Shown here one piece after another: positions 20,397 to 31,358 of a DNA stretch of 64,000 nucleotides. The notes under the pieces are model-generated. The model worked only from the letters and a program-made list of their open reading frames with translations. It ran no database searches and was not told the origin of the DNA. The translations under genes and the position numbers were made by a program. Source of the stretch: Plotosus lineatus (lineage: Eukaryota > Chordata > Actinopteri > Siluriformes > Plotosidae); assembly GCA_024760905.1 (NCBI GenBank), contig CM045738.1:42729797-42793796 (forward strand), in the 5' to 3' direction. Each line of letters starts with the position of its first letter. Position 1 is the first letter of the stretch.

Positions 20397-22503
20397 GATG
20401 GTGGTGTGCAGGATGACACTGATGGTGAGAAAGGTGAAAAAGGCAAAAGCAGAGCAGAAGACAAAGTGGTGGAAGCTGAAAAAGGAAGAGTGTCGTGTTG
20501 TCTTCAAGGAGGAGTTGAAACAGGCTTTGGGTAGTCAGGAAGTGCTTCCAGAGGACTGGACAACCACAGCCAATGTGATCAGGGAGACCGGTAGGAGAGT
20601 ACTTGGTGTGTCCTCTGGAAGGAAAGTAGATAAGGAAACTTGGTGGTGGAATGAGGAAGTGCAGGAGTGTGTACAAAAGAAGAGGTTAGCCAAGAAGAAG
20701 TGGGACATTGAGAGGACCAAAGAGAGTAAACAGGAGTACAGGGAGACACAGCGTAAGGCGAAGGTAGCAGTGTCAAAGGCCAGACAGAGGGCGTATGATG
20801 ACTTGTATGATAGGTTGAACAGTAAGGAGGGAGAAAATGATCTATACAGGTTGGCACAGCAGAGAAATAGAGATGGGAAAGACGTGCAGCAAGTTAGAGT
20901 GATAAAGGACAGAGAGGGAAATGTATTGACTGATGACAGAAGTGTGCTGGGAAGATGGAAAGAGTACTTTGAAGAGCTGATGAATGAGGAAAATGAGAGA
21001 GAAAAAAGAGTAGAAGGGGTGACCGTTAAGGAGCAGGAAGTAGCAAAGATTAGTAAGGGAGAAGTGAGGAGGGCATTGAAGAGGATGAAGAGTGGAAAGG
21101 CAGTTGGCCCTGATGACATACCAGTTGAGGTATGGAAGTGTCTAGGGGAGGTAGCAGTAGATTTTCTGACAAGAATATTTAACAAGGTCTTAGAAAGTGA
21201 GCAGATGCCAGAGGAATGGAGGAGAAGTGTGCTTGTGCCCATTTTTAAGAACAAGGGAGATGTACAGAGTTGTGGCAACTACAGAGGGATAAAGTTGATG
21301 AGCCATACAATGAAGCTGTGGGAAAGAATAGTGGAAGCAAGACTAAGGGCAGAGGTCAGCATTTGTGAACAACAGTTTGGTTTCATGCCAAGAAAGAGCA
21401 CCACAGATGCAGTGTTTGCTTTGAGGATGTTAATAGAGAAGTACAGAGAAGGTCAGAAGGAGCTGCATTGTGCCTTTGTGGATCTGGAGAAAGCATATGA
21501 CAGGGTGCCGAGAGAAGAACTGTGGTATTGCATGAGGAAGTCTGGAGTGACAGAGAAGTATGTTAGAGTGGTGCAGGACATGTATGAGAGATGTCAGACA
21601 GTGGTGAGGTGTGCTGTCAGTGTGACAGAAGAGTTCAAGGTGGAGGTGGGACTGCATCAAGGGTCAGCTCTCAGCCCCTTCTTGTTTGCTATGGTGATGG
21701 ACAGGCTAACAGACGAGGTTAGACAAGAATCTCCATGGACTATGATGTTTGCAGATGACATCGTGATCTGTAGTGAGAGCAGAGAACAAGTGCAGGAAAA
21801 TCTAGAGAGGTGGAGGTATGCCCTGGAAAGGAGGGGAATGAAGATTAGTCTTAGTAAGACAGAATACATGTGTGTGAACGACAAGGACCCAAGAGGAACT
21901 TTGAGGTTACAGGGGGCAGAGATAAAGAAGGTGGAGGATTTTAAGTACTTAGGCTCAACAATCCAGAGCAATGGAGAGTGTGGAAAAGAGGTCAAGAAGC
22001 GCGTGCAGCCAGGTTGGAATGGATGGAAAAAAGTGTCCAGTGTGATGTGTGATAGGAGAGTATTGGCAAGAATGAAGGGAAAAGTGTACAAGACGGTGAT
22101 GAGGCCAACAATGTTGTATGGTTTAGAGACAGTGGCCCTGGGGAAAAGACAGGAGTCAGAGTTGGAGGTAGCAGAGATGAAAATGTTGAGGTTCTCTTTG
22201 GGAGTAAAGAGGATGGATAGGATCAGAAATGAGTACATCAACGGGAGAGCACATGTTAGATGTTTTGGAGACAAAGTCAGAGAGGCCAGATTGAGATGGT
22301 TTGGACATGTACAGAGGAGGGATAGTGAGTATATTGGTCGTAGGATGCTGAGGTTGGAACTACCAGGCAAAAGGCCCAGAGGAAGACCAAAGAGAAGATT
22401 TATGGATGCGGTGAAGGCGGACATGAAGGTCGTTGGAGTAAGAGTAGAAGATGCAGAGGATAGGGAGAGATGGAGGCAGATCATTTGCTGTGGCGACCCC
22501 TGA
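20374..22503 (+). pseudogene. RTE ORF, reverse transcriptase part (copy A)
   Basis: The frame is open for over 700 codons to TGA at 22501. After a basic linker come the RT landmarks KSGKAVGPDDIPVEVWKCLG, RRSVLVPIFKNKGDVQSCGN with YRGIKLMSHT, FGFMPRKSTTDAV, CAFVDLEKAYDRVPREELW, LHQGSALSPFLFA and MMFADDIVICSES, with the FADD catalytic site at 21748-21759. These are followed by the C-terminal WFGHVQRRDSEYIG and RPRGRPKRRFMD basic region. The enzyme copies the LINE RNA at the nicked target. The ATG at 20374 is internal; the natural protein would begin at 19452, about 1,017 residues in all. This RT half shows no break, unlike copy B. Confidence 0.92.
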
Positions 22504-22596
22504 AGGGAACAGCCGAAAGGAAAAGAAGAAGTTCATTCAATGCAGCCATGAGGCGGGGGTGGGGGTGGGGATGGGGAGATGGGAAGAAGAAGAAGA

Positions 22597-23378
22597 TTCA
22601 TCCTTTCATCCATTTTCTGAATCGCTTAATCCTAATTAGGGTCACAGGGAAGCTGGCACCCATCTCAGCCATCTCTGTGCACCCTGGACAGTTCTCCCGG
22701 CCATCGAAGGACAAAATCACACTACCACCTATGCAAACCATTATTGATGAAAGTCAGCAATGGTTCTTTTACAGCCTCTCACCATAGACAGTGAGAGACA
22801 TGGCCAGCTTTTGATAACCCCACTGGCACTGGGGGACAGCAGTGATGTCAGGTTCTAAATCAACACAGACATCATAAAACACATTCATGCAAGAGGAAAA
22901 ACACTGAGAGTTAATTATTTACTCATGAGGAGAACATCCGGATCAGCTGAGTTACAACTGGCCTAGGTGCTCTGAGCTAAGTCCGGCAGAGAGCCTCTTT
23001 TATTTCAAAAGGGGGCGGTCCCTAGTTACATACATCCTAAACAGCAGTTATTCTATGTTCATCTTTCACATAGTAAATGGAACATTGCTATTCTATGTCA
23101 CGTCTTCCAGCAGTCGGAGAGACATCGGTTGTGCGGTCGTTTGCGCATAGCTCAGCTGCAGTTAGGCAACTTCCTAAAAACAACTTCAGCAAACAGTTTC
23201 AACACTCACACACATACATGACGTTTAAAACGGGTAAGCGAGCAGTTTAAACATTACACACAAAGGAGACCAAGAGAGAAGCTGTGATCAATTATATACA
23301 ATTATTCTAACAAGTGACAACCCGGTGATAGTGGGATTTGAATGCCAGACCTTGTGAACCCTATTATCGAGCCATTTC
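22597..23378 (-). repeat. SINE-A1 copy split by a solo LTR
   Basis: Tail 1 and body on the minus strand (CATCCATTTTCTGAATCGCT, CCTAATTAGGGTCAC, CTCACCATAGACAGTGAG) run to GGGGGACAGCAGTGA. After the LTR the head resumes at AGTGACAACCCGGTGATAGT with a diverged B box. The insertion lies exactly where other copies read GACAGTGACAACC. Confidence 0.85.
22846..23312 (-). mobile_element. Solo LTR with perfect 5-bp TSD
   Basis: The minus strand begins TGTTAGAATAATTG and ends GAACCTGACA, the canonical TG...CA. AGTGA flanks it at 22841-22845 and 23313-23317. A polyadenylation signal AATAAA lies in TTGAAATAAAAGAGGCTCTC on the minus strand, about 130 bp before the LTR end, giving U3-R-U5 order. There is no internal coding region, primer-binding site or second LTR, so this is a solo LTR left by LTR-LTR recombination. 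A 5-bp duplication fits Gypsy-type or some ERV elements; lineage is not determined. Confidence 0.92.
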
Positions 23379-23380
23379 CA

Positions 23381-23725
23381 TTTGTGGGCCTCTTAATCAT
23401 TGAACTTTTTAGACTCAAAGAATTTTAGACTGTTGCCTGTAAAAATCTCAGCAGATCAGGCATTTTAAAATGACTCAACCATGTTAGAGCCAAAGCCACT
23501 AGGATCACATTTGCCCCCAATTTTGAACAATATGGGATCATTAAATGATGTTGTCAATTTAATTCAATTCAATTCCTATTCAGTTTTATTTGTTTATCAG
23601 TTTTACACTTGACATACTCACATGGTTTTACGTAGTCAAACAAATTCGGTAAATAATTGTACAGTACATCATCCCTCATGGGCCAGCCTGTGACAACAGT
23701 GGCAAACAAAAACTCCCTCAATTGA
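23381..23725. other. Unique DNA
   Basis: It has AATTCAATTCAATTCC simple repetition near 23560. Nothing else is recognised. Confidence 0.4.
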
Positions 23726-23999
23726 CATTCAAACATTTTCTAAGCCACTTAATATTGAATGGGAGACTCTGGAGGACGCGCTGGACATTTTATCAGGCCA
23801 TCACAGGGCAACACACACAAGTATTCACACTTAGGGGCAATTTGGGACAACCAATTAGCCTACTGTGCAATGAATGAATCTCCGGAGGAAATCCATACAA
23901 GCATGGGGAGAACATGCAAACTCCACACACAAAAAAAGCTGGGACTCGAACCCTCTTGATATGAGGCGGATGAGCTAACCACTACGCCACCGTGGCTCA
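23726..23999 (-). repeat. SINE-B copy
   Basis: The minus strand shows the head GAGCCACGGTGGCGTAGTGG, the body (GGAGTTTGCATGTTCTCCCC, ATTGCCCCTAAGTGTGAATA) and a diverged tail 1. Confidence 0.85.
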
Positions 24000-24149
24000 T
24001 AACCCAGAATGTGCATGATTTGTGGTGTGCAGTAATGGATGTTTCAAGTATTCAAGGAAGAAATAAAAGTCAAAAGTGAACCTGGATATAAGCCAAGGTC
24101 AAAAGGAAGCTGCTACAGGAGAAAGAGCAGTAATGCCCATTAACATTAA

Positions 24150-24151
<2 letters not shown>

Positions 24152-24232
<81 letters not shown>
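24152..24232. repeat. (GT)n-(GA)n compound microsatellite
   Basis: A GT tract to about 24182 is followed immediately by a GA tract. Confidence 0.96.
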
Positions 24233-24234
<2 letters not shown>

Positions 24235-24298
24235 GAATTTAACTTCAGAATGAATCATTCAATGTATTGACATGGATGTGATTAGAACTTGTGTAAGT

Positions 24299-24352
24299 CT
24301 TCTTCTCCTTTCGGCTTTTTCCCTGTTTCAGGGGTCGCCACGCAAAATAATT
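24299..24352 (-). repeat. RTE/SINE-A2 tail fragment
   Basis: TCTTCTCCTTTCGGCTTTTT and CAGGGGTCGCCACGC are the complement of the RTE 3' end. Nothing upstream is retained. Confidence 0.75.
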
Positions 24353-24599
24353 CAAGAATCATAAACCGTGCTCACTGCACTCACATTACACAGGAAAAAC
24401 ATAAATCTGACCTGTAAATCAATTGCAAATTTTATAGACAGCATGGAGGGTGCAAACATCCTTTCTTTTTATTATCTGTTCCAGTGTATTGATACTATTG
24501 CATTGCAAACACCAGAAAATCTAAGTACAACGAAATTACCGAAAGTATGCAGGATGCGAAATTAGCATCGGCATTTTTGTGAGGAGGGGGGGGATCCAA

Positions 24600-24990
24600 C
24601 CCAATACCGGCCCCCTGTATCAGGCAGAAGGCCTTTTCAGTAAAATGAACAATCTGCCGTCACCTAAGAAATGACACTTTAAGGAAAGCTCCTTACCAGA
24701 AGCTAGAGAAGATGCAGGGCGTTTGAGTGACATCATAGGGCTTAAATAATCATTAAAAACATGCTAAAAAACATGAATTCACAATTCAAGCAATTACGTT
24801 GATGACATGTGTGCTAAGAAGGAAAAAAAAGAGGTGTACACATCATCTGCAACCAATCAGCAGAAGGGAGAAACAAAAGCTCTCAGCCATTGGCTAAATT
24901 TGAATCACGTGGCAGTAACTTTCAGGTTTGCCGCTAACCCGCGAGTATAATAATAACAATTTAACTGTAACTGACCCAATCTAGTTCTTG
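24600..24990. mobile_element. Partial DNA transposon related to 25183-26458
   Basis: AGAGAAGATGCAGGGCGTTTGAGTGACATCATAG-like sequence and GGCTAAATTTGAATCACGTG match blocks at 26228-26260 and 26381-26402. Only the right-hand portion is present. Confidence 0.55.
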
Positions 24991-25182
24991 TTTACATCTT
25001 TTTGTTTGCATTGTTATGGTTTGTTCACTGAGTTTTGAAGTCAGCAGAATAATAAATAAAGAGTTGTATATGATAGAGAATTGGTTCACATGTATGTTTC
25101 TTATTCAGTCATAACAGCTATTGTACACCAACCATATAGACAGGTGAATAAGTGAATGAAAAAAAAAAACAGATTAGCACTT

Positions 25183-26276
25183 ACAGTAGGCCAGGTTATT
25201 CGCAATGGTTCAGTTCCAGCCCCTCCCGTGAATCAAGATAATTCGCGAGTTCTGTACCCGGAAGTAAAAGTATCTATTACATGTGCAACAATATGCTTCT
25301 CAAACACGTTCTATAGAGTCTTACTCATTAATACAGTATTAATATAGTGAAATGTAGTAATTAAGTAAAAACTTTTAATTTTGTACTATGATATTTATTG
25401 ATAAAATTTTATATATATATATATATATATATACACATAAAATAAAAAAAAATTACAGTACTAAATTAAAATTTTTACTTAACCATTACTACATTATACA
25501 TATAATATATAAAGAACGTAAAAGTGTGACGTAATGATGTAATGAACTTCCAGCCGGACCCAGAAGGAGGCAGTGTGAGATAGCAGAGTGGATTTATTAT
25601 TCCAAGAAGAAGCACTTAAGCAGAGCGCACATATTTTAAATACTGTACTGATGATGAAGAAAAACACAAACAACATTAAACACTGGAACCAGGCGCCAGA
25701 GAAAACAACAAGGAAGCAGGGATGTGATGTGAGACAATCTTCTGGTGCAGAGGTGAACCTGCGGTTTGTGTTTACGGGGAGTAGATGAAAGGACTGAATT
25801 CGGGTGTGAACTGCATTCAGCCCGAGCAGCTCAGCCACACCACTCAGCCGGAGTGGGGAGAAAATAGAGTTAGAGAACACAGCCGCCAAAATCACTAAAA
25901 AACCCCCGCCAAAGTCCCCCCAAAACACAGACCATAACAAAAGAACATCAAAGTACACGAAGTGTAATAAATTGGATAAACAAAACAAAATGACAAACAT
26001 GCTACAGCACAGAACATAAAATCTCACACACAAACATTCTAAACATTAACTTAGGTACTGTACTGGAATAATAATGGAAAAAGACTTTAATACTACAGTG
26101 CTTTACAACAGTTCAGATGATTGTTCTTCTTCAGGCACTTCAGAGGAAACTGTCGTTCCTTCAGGAGAAAGTCTTATTTCTTCAGAAGAGACATCCAACG
26201 TCATTACCTTTTTCTGGTGCTTAGCCAGAGAAGACGCAGGGTGTTTGAGTGGCATCATAGAGCTTAACTGGTAATT

Positions 26277-26342
<66 letters not shown>

Positions 26343-26458
26343 GGCTCATTGACAACTTGTGCACGAATGAGAACAGCCACTGGCTGAATTTGAATCACAT
26401 GACAGTTACTTGGCAATCCGCTAGTGCAAAACCGCAAATAGTCAAGGTCCTACTGTAT
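25183..26458. mobile_element. DNA transposon remnant (TIR CAGTAGG)
   Basis: The left end TACAGTAGGCCAGGTTATTC and the right end (complement) TACAGTAGGACCTTGACTAT form a diverged inverted pair with TA at the outside. The interior contains a (TA)n tract, an Asn/Ser-rich short frame at 26074-26274 and a (CA)n tract at 26281-26340. I could not recognise a transposase. Tigger/mariner-like assignment is tentative. Confidence 0.5.
26281..26340. repeat. (CA)n microsatellite
   Basis: A pure CA tract inside the transposon remnant. Confidence 0.97.
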
Positions 26459-26665
26459 TAATTATTCCAGAAAAAGTGAGGTCCAGTAAAATTCTTACGA
26501 GTCCTGCAGATTTTTTCTTCTGCCCGCCCCCCTGTCTGGTGGAAAATTTTCTTATTTTCATGCCCTTGGTATGTATCTACATAATACTGTATAATGTAAA
26601 TTACTTTAGCATTAATGTACTTATAATATGTTTAATTTTAAATGTTTTCATGCTATCAGGTAAAC

Positions 26666-26718
<53 letters not shown>

Positions 26719-27426
26719 AATATATGTAACAAATATATATATCAAACAGTACTTATTTCAAAAATGCTCCTGTGTGTAAAGGTCCACGTCACCTGTACAA
26801 ACCCAGAATTAGAAACTTGTTTATTCACGTAGAGTAATATAGCAGTCTTTATACATTTGGAGTAAGTAATTGTAAAGCTGATACAGACTTCTATTCAAGC
26901 TTACTTATTTGCTTAGCTGTAACCCTTTGTGCAATTTATATATTTAATTAAATATTACAGTGTACCTGAGCTGATATAAATGCTGTCTTTCAGTTGCTGG
27001 GTTACTTTCTACATGAGAGACAGTCAGTGTGTTACTAGGAATAGTTTCATAGCATATTAACCTTTAAATAAGCACACTAGGTACAATTCAGAAAGATAAA
27101 ACAATAAACTACAATGTTATCGTGGGGAAATAAAATTTTTTAAATCACTCAAGCGAGCTAGACAAACAGGTATATGAGAGTCTCATTAAGCCGCCTGTGC
27201 ATACATTATATAAAAGCAAAATATCATCTCAATCTGTTTTCCATTTGGACACTAACTGAGTTAAATTCTCAATTAGTCTCAGGGAGATGGACAATTAGTC
27301 TCGTGGACAATATCCTCAGCGTTACCTCATATAACAATGAACAGAGTGAGATAAGATGACAACTATTCATCACCGAAGCTTATATAACGCAGTCTCTACC
27401 ATATTAATCAAGCATTTCTGAAAACG
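26459..27426. other. Unique DNA with one (GT)n-(AT)n tract
   Basis: The microsatellite is at 26668-26716. I recognise nothing else. Confidence 0.45.
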
Positions 27427-27430
27427 CGTG

Positions 27431-27518
<88 letters not shown>

Positions 27519-27522
27519 TGTG
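27427..27522. repeat. (TG)n microsatellite
   Basis: A nearly pure TG tract of about 95 bp. Confidence 0.97.
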
Positions 27523-27748
27523 GTCTAGGTATGCATCACTTTGTGGGGTATCAATCAGAATGGGGACTTGTATTCATTTTGGGGCAAAATGCAAGTCACT
27601 ATAAGGTGAATCAGTAAATTTTAAGTAAATAAGTGTTCAACTTTGAAGGCTGGGTAAAGATTCGATGATTACACTGACCCAAAATTTGTTACATGGGGAT
27701 GAGCAAAAAGCATATTTAATTTTTTTTTTTTTTGCCTGAAACAGACAT

Positions 27749-28443
27749 TATTAGAACATAGCTGAAGCTGGATCGCTGACTCTAAGGTTCGGGGTTCGAG
27801 TCCCACTCTCCACAAGGTTGTCACTGTCCCCCCCAGTGCAGCTAACTGGGTTATCAAAGGCCGGCCATGTCTCTCACTGTTTATGGTGTGAGGTTCATGT
27901 AAAGGAACCATTGCTGACCTTCAACAAGTGTAGCTGCAAAGCCGTCAGCGTGTTTCTGCCCTTCAATGGCCTGGTGAGCTGTCCAGGGTGTACTCTGCCT
28001 TGGCTCGGAATCAGCTGGGATGGGCGCCAGCCTCCCTGCGACCCTAATTACGATTAATCGGTTACAGGAAATGAACTGAGCTGAAAAACATAGGGGGCAG
28101 TGGTGGCCTGGTGGCAAAAGGTGCTGGATCACTGACCCTAGGGTTGGGGGTTTGAGGCCCACTCTCCACAAAGTTGTCACTGTCTCCCCCAGTGCATCAA
28201 AGGCCGGCCATGTCTCTCACTGTCTATGGTGTGAGGTTCATGTAAAAGAACCATTGCTGACTTTCGACAAGAGTAGCTGCAAAGTCGTCAACGTGTTTCC
28301 GCCCCTTGCTAAAACGGTTGTGTCAGGAAGGGCATCCAATGTAAAAACCTGTGGCAAATCGAATATATGACTCATTCTCTGTGGCGACCCATGAGAAAAA
28401 GGGAACAGCCAAAAGGAAAGCAACAAGACCATATTAGAACATA
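27749..28443 (+). repeat. Dimeric SINE: A1 + A2 in tandem within one TSD
   Basis: TATTAGAACATA occurs at 27749-27760 and 28432-28443. Between the repeats are a SINE-A1 (27765-28080, head truncated at GCTGGATCGCTGAC, tail 1) and a full SINE-A2 (28088-28425, tail 2 with GGTTGTGTCAGGAAGGGCAT and CTGTGGCGACCCATGAG). The junction is AACTGAGCTGAAAAACATAG. A single TSD around both units implies insertion as one dimer, or insertion of one unit into the other's end. Confidence 0.85.
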
Positions 28444-28499
28444 TGATGACATTCTGCTTTGATCAATGGCAGAGATTTCACATAGCATTACACCTTTAC

Positions 28500-28748
28500 A
28501 TTCATTACTTTTCTGAACCACTTACTCCTAATTAGGGTCACAGAGAGGCTGGTGTCCATCTCAGCCAACTCTGTAAGACCAGAGTACACAGCTTGGACAG
28601 CTTACCAGGCCATCGCAGGGCAGAAACACACTGACGGCTATGCAGCGACTCTTGATGAAAAGTCAGCAATGGTTCTTTTACATGAACCTCACACCATAGA
28701 CAGTGAGAGACATGGCCGGCCTTTGATAACCCAGTTAACTGCACTGGT
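28500..28748 (-). repeat. SINE-A1 copy without head
   Basis: Tail 1 and body are on the minus strand (TTCTGAACCACTTACTCCTA, CACCATAGACAGTGAGAGAC). It ends at GTTAACTGCACTGGT where a G24 run begins. Confidence 0.85.

Positions 28749-28772
<24 letters not shown>
28749..28772. repeat. Poly(G) run, 24 G
   Basis: There are twenty-four consecutive G at the junction between a SINE-A1 and a SINE-C fragment. Such long G homopolymers are uncommon. The run may have grown from the C-rich stretch usual in SINE-A (CACTGTCCCCCCCAG). Confidence 0.95.
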
Positions 28773-28780
<8 letters not shown>

Positions 28781-28888
28781 GAGACCTTGCCGAGGGGTCT
28801 TAGCACAGTGGGGGTCTAACTGGGATTTGAACACACAACCTCCTGATCATGAGCGCAGCACCCTAAGCACGATGCCACCGGCCTCACA
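28773..28888 (-). repeat. SINE-C 5' fragment
   Basis: The head and first third of SINE-C are on the minus strand: GAGGCCGGTGGCATCGTGCT, TGTGTTCAAATCCCAGTTAG, CTAAGACCCCTCGGCAAGG. Confidence 0.82.
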
Positions 28889-28929
28889 TTTTGATTTCTT
28901 ATTGTAGTTCTAATGTAGACTCACTGGTG

Positions 28930-29170
28930 TTTGTGTAATCACTATCACAGGGGATATCCGTCTGGAGCCAGTAGGTAGTCAGGACATCAAGTTCAATAAG
29001 ACCCGTCAGCCAGTTCGGGGGTCATAGGGCATGACTCTCAGACAGCAGGTGCCGCAGTGTCTGTGCCAATCCGCAGTCACAGGAATCACCCACGCACGCC
29101 CCGATGGATTTGAGGAGGATGTGTGTCTTTCTCCAGCCACTGCAAATGTGATTGAGCAGTACCCAGTCCT
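28930..29170 (-). pseudogene. C-terminal remnant of a non-LTR reverse-transcriptase protein
   Basis: On the minus strand the frame includes CDCGLAQTLRHLLSE and SCPMTPELADG. The C-x-C-G...H...C pattern resembles the zinc-knuckle-like end found C-terminal to RT domains in some non-LTR-derived proteins (P-C-D-C-G...QT...H...CP). Stops follow. No RT core is present, and the family is uncertain. Confidence 0.4.
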
Positions 29171-29660
29171 TGCAGCATAGCCGATGGCGAACAAAGTAAA
29201 TATATTCATTTTAAAGTATGAATTGGAAGTTGATTTTATTACAGAAAACTGTAGTTTATACACAGAACAGGATACACACAGCTTCTCGTCCGCATACAGA
29301 CACTGTGTTTCAGGTACATGTTTTAATTATCAGCAAGTGATGTTGGGTGGAGCCACTTATAAGAAAAACTATTGAATGATTTCTTTATGAAAATATTTTA
29401 CTCTTCATACATATTTTTAAAATTAATTATTTTATTAATCCAACGGGCCACCACTGCCTCCTACTGAATCATCGACGCGATAATCTACATACTGTATTTT
29501 TTCCTTCAGGCTGTCTGCGCTTACACAAACACCATCTGTCCTTTATAGGCGAGTCAGAGAACTTTATTTGGTTATTATTTGCTTTCATGTGAAAGGCTGA
29601 GTCCTCTGATGCTTTTGTGTGTCAGTGACAAAATTTTTTTAAGATTTGTTTATTACCATA
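29171..29660. other. Unique DNA
   Basis: No recognised feature. Confidence 0.4.
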
Positions 29661-29662
29661 TA

Positions 29663-30617
29663 CAGGGATCCCTCACTTTCCGCGGTTAATTGTGACCGAG
29701 GACCCCCCGACCCCCACGACCGCTGAGGTACGCGAAGTTGGATCGAACCTTTCTGACTGACGTATAAGTACATGTATATGTGTATATATAATATCAATAA
29801 ATACATATTCAATGCTATGTGTGAACGAGAAGGACCCAGGAGGAACGGTGATGTTATAGGGAGCAGAGATAAGGAAGGTGGAGGATTTTAAGTACTTAGG
29901 CTCAACAATCCAGAGCAATGGAGAGTGTGGAAAAGAGGTGAAGAAGCGTGTACAGGCAGGTCGGAATGGTTGGTGAAAAGTGTCCGGTGTGATGTGTGAC
30001 AGAAAGGTATCAGCAAAAATGAAGGGAAAAGTGTACAAGACGGTGATGAGACCAGCGATGTTGTATGGTTTAGAAACAGTGGCCCTGGGGAAAAGACAGG
30101 AGGCAGAGCTGGAGGTAGCAGAGATGAAAATATTGAGGTTTTCTTTGGGAGTAACGAGGATGGATAGGATCAGGAATGAGCACATCAGAGGGACAGCACA
30201 TGTTAGATGTTTTGGAGGCAAAGTCAGAGAGGCTAGATTGAGATGGTTTGGACATGTACAGAGGAGGGATAGTGAGTGTATTGGTAGTAGGTTGCTGAGG
30301 TTGGAACTACCAGGCAGAAGGCCCAGAGGAAGACCAAAGAGAAGATTTATGGATGTGGTGAAGGAGGACATGAAGGTAGTTGGAGTAAGAGTAGAAGATG
30401 CAGAGGATAGGGTGAGATGGAGGAAGATGATTCGCTGTGGCGACCCCTGAAGGGAACAGCCAAAAGGAAAAGAAGAAGACATATTCAACGCTATAAATTC
30501 TTATAATAACAATTAAATATTTAAAAATATTGCATAAGATGTAAATAAAATATAAATACACGCACACACAGATGCACACTTCATATTGGAACGTACGTAG
30601 TTTTGTTGGGGGGGTTT

Positions 30618-30659
<42 letters not shown>

Positions 30660-30660
30660 G
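29663..30660 (-). mobile_element. MITE-1 copy 3, interrupted by RTE, right end lost
   Basis: It begins CAGGGATCCCTCACTTTCCG after TA and matches MITE-1 to ATACATATTCAATGCTA. After the RTE it resumes at ACATATTCAACGCTATAAAT, then GATGCACACTTCATATTGG and TTTTGTTGGGGGGG before a pure T run (about 30618-30658). The opposite TIR is missing. Confidence 0.85.
29803..30493 (+). mobile_element. RTE 3' insertion into MITE-1, 15-bp TSD
   Basis: ACATATTCAATGCTA (29803-29817) and ACATATTCAACGCTA (30479-30493) flank a 0.66-kb RTE 3' part, so the TSD is made of MITE-1 sequence. The coding remnant has a stop at TTATAGGGAGCAG and a TGA in GGTTGGTGAAAAG, then is open from 29980 to 30450 (YGLETVALGKRQEAELEVAE to the C-terminus). 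The tail is AAAAGAAGAAG. Confidence 0.93.
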
Positions 30661-30684
30661 TTTTGTTTCTTCTTCTTCAAAGAC

Positions 30685-30893
30685 ATCACAAAGTCCAAAG
30701 ACATGCATATCAGTCTACCTGGCTGATCTAAATTGCCCCTAGGAGTGAGTGTGAGTGTGAATGGTCATGTGTGTTGCCCTGCATTTGTCTGGCAATCTAT
30801 TCAGGCCATGTACGCTGCCAAGTGCTGGTTGATTTAGGCACCAGTCTCCTAGCAATCACAGTAATATTCAGAAGAATGAATGAATAAATGAAT
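30685..30893 (+). repeat. SINE-B fragment
   Basis: AAGTCCAAAGACATGCATAT, AAATTGCCCCTAGGAGTGAG and a diverged tail 1 ending GAATGAATGAATAAATGAAT are visible. The head is absent. Confidence 0.75.
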
Positions 30894-31358
30894 GTGTGCA
30901 TGAATTCTTCATTGCCAAGCAAGAAAAGTCCTCCTGTATATCATTATAATCATCTTCATGTAACATATTGACTCAGGGGAGAACTCAGAAATGTAAATGG
31001 AAAAAACTATTAGCCTCCCACTGTGATGCCTCTTTTAGCAAAGTATATTTTTCGGCTGAATTATTAGCATGAGATGGTTTGATTTGAACCCACCAGTCTG
31101 TCCCGCATGAAGATACTCAGCCGATCTACACAGGAAAAGAAGAAAGTGTCTTTTCCTCTATCAGTGCATCAACCTGAACATCGTGCACTGTGTCAATTGA
31201 TAAGTTTATTATGATATTAAGATTATTATGCTTGGCAAATATTTTAATTTATTTACATGGTCTCCACACAATGGTCACATGAGACATGCACGTCCTCTCT
31301 GCTTATTGTCTGAAAAAGTACAGAATCACTTGTTTTCCCCTTGTTCGACCTCCACCAT
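30894..31358. other. Unique DNA
   Basis: No recognised feature. Confidence 0.4.

Larger units (their letters stand above)
19336..22559 (+). mobile_element. RTE-clade LINE, near-complete copy A
   Basis: The copy runs from a G-rich 5' start (ATGCAGCCATGAGGCGGGG) through a 5' UTR with GGGTTGCGACAGGAAAGGCG, a single long coding region (19452-22503) and a very short 3' UTR, CCCTGAAGGGAACAGCCGAA, to a GAAGAAG tail. A 27-bp direct repeat containing TCATTCAATGCAGCC lies at 19336-19362 and 22533-22559. One long ORF, APE-like endonuclease, short simple-repeat tail and no poly(A) are RTE hallmarks. The copy carries one nonsense change and one 2-bp deletion, so it is not autonomous as it stands. Confidence 0.92.

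Noticed and set aside
20535..21278. 247-residue antisense frame in RTE copy A
   Set aside because: Antisense shadow of the RTE linker/RT start; low-complexity Ser/Leu composition.
21657..22484. Long open frame antisense to RTE copy A (and its equivalents at 57759-58586, 54807-55460, 40280-41047, 29673-30488)
   Set aside because: They are the complementary-strand shadow of the RTE RT/C-terminal region, repeated wherever the RTE occurs; Ser/Leu/Thr-rich with no family match.
22846..23312. A full endogenous retrovirus around the LTR
   Set aside because: Only one LTR is present, with TSDs immediately on both sides and SINE sequence beyond; no internal gene remains.
25494..26033. 179-residue minus-strand frame
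   Set aside because: Hydrophobic Cys/Phe-rich translation of A-rich DNA inside a DNA transposon remnant; no recognisable domain.
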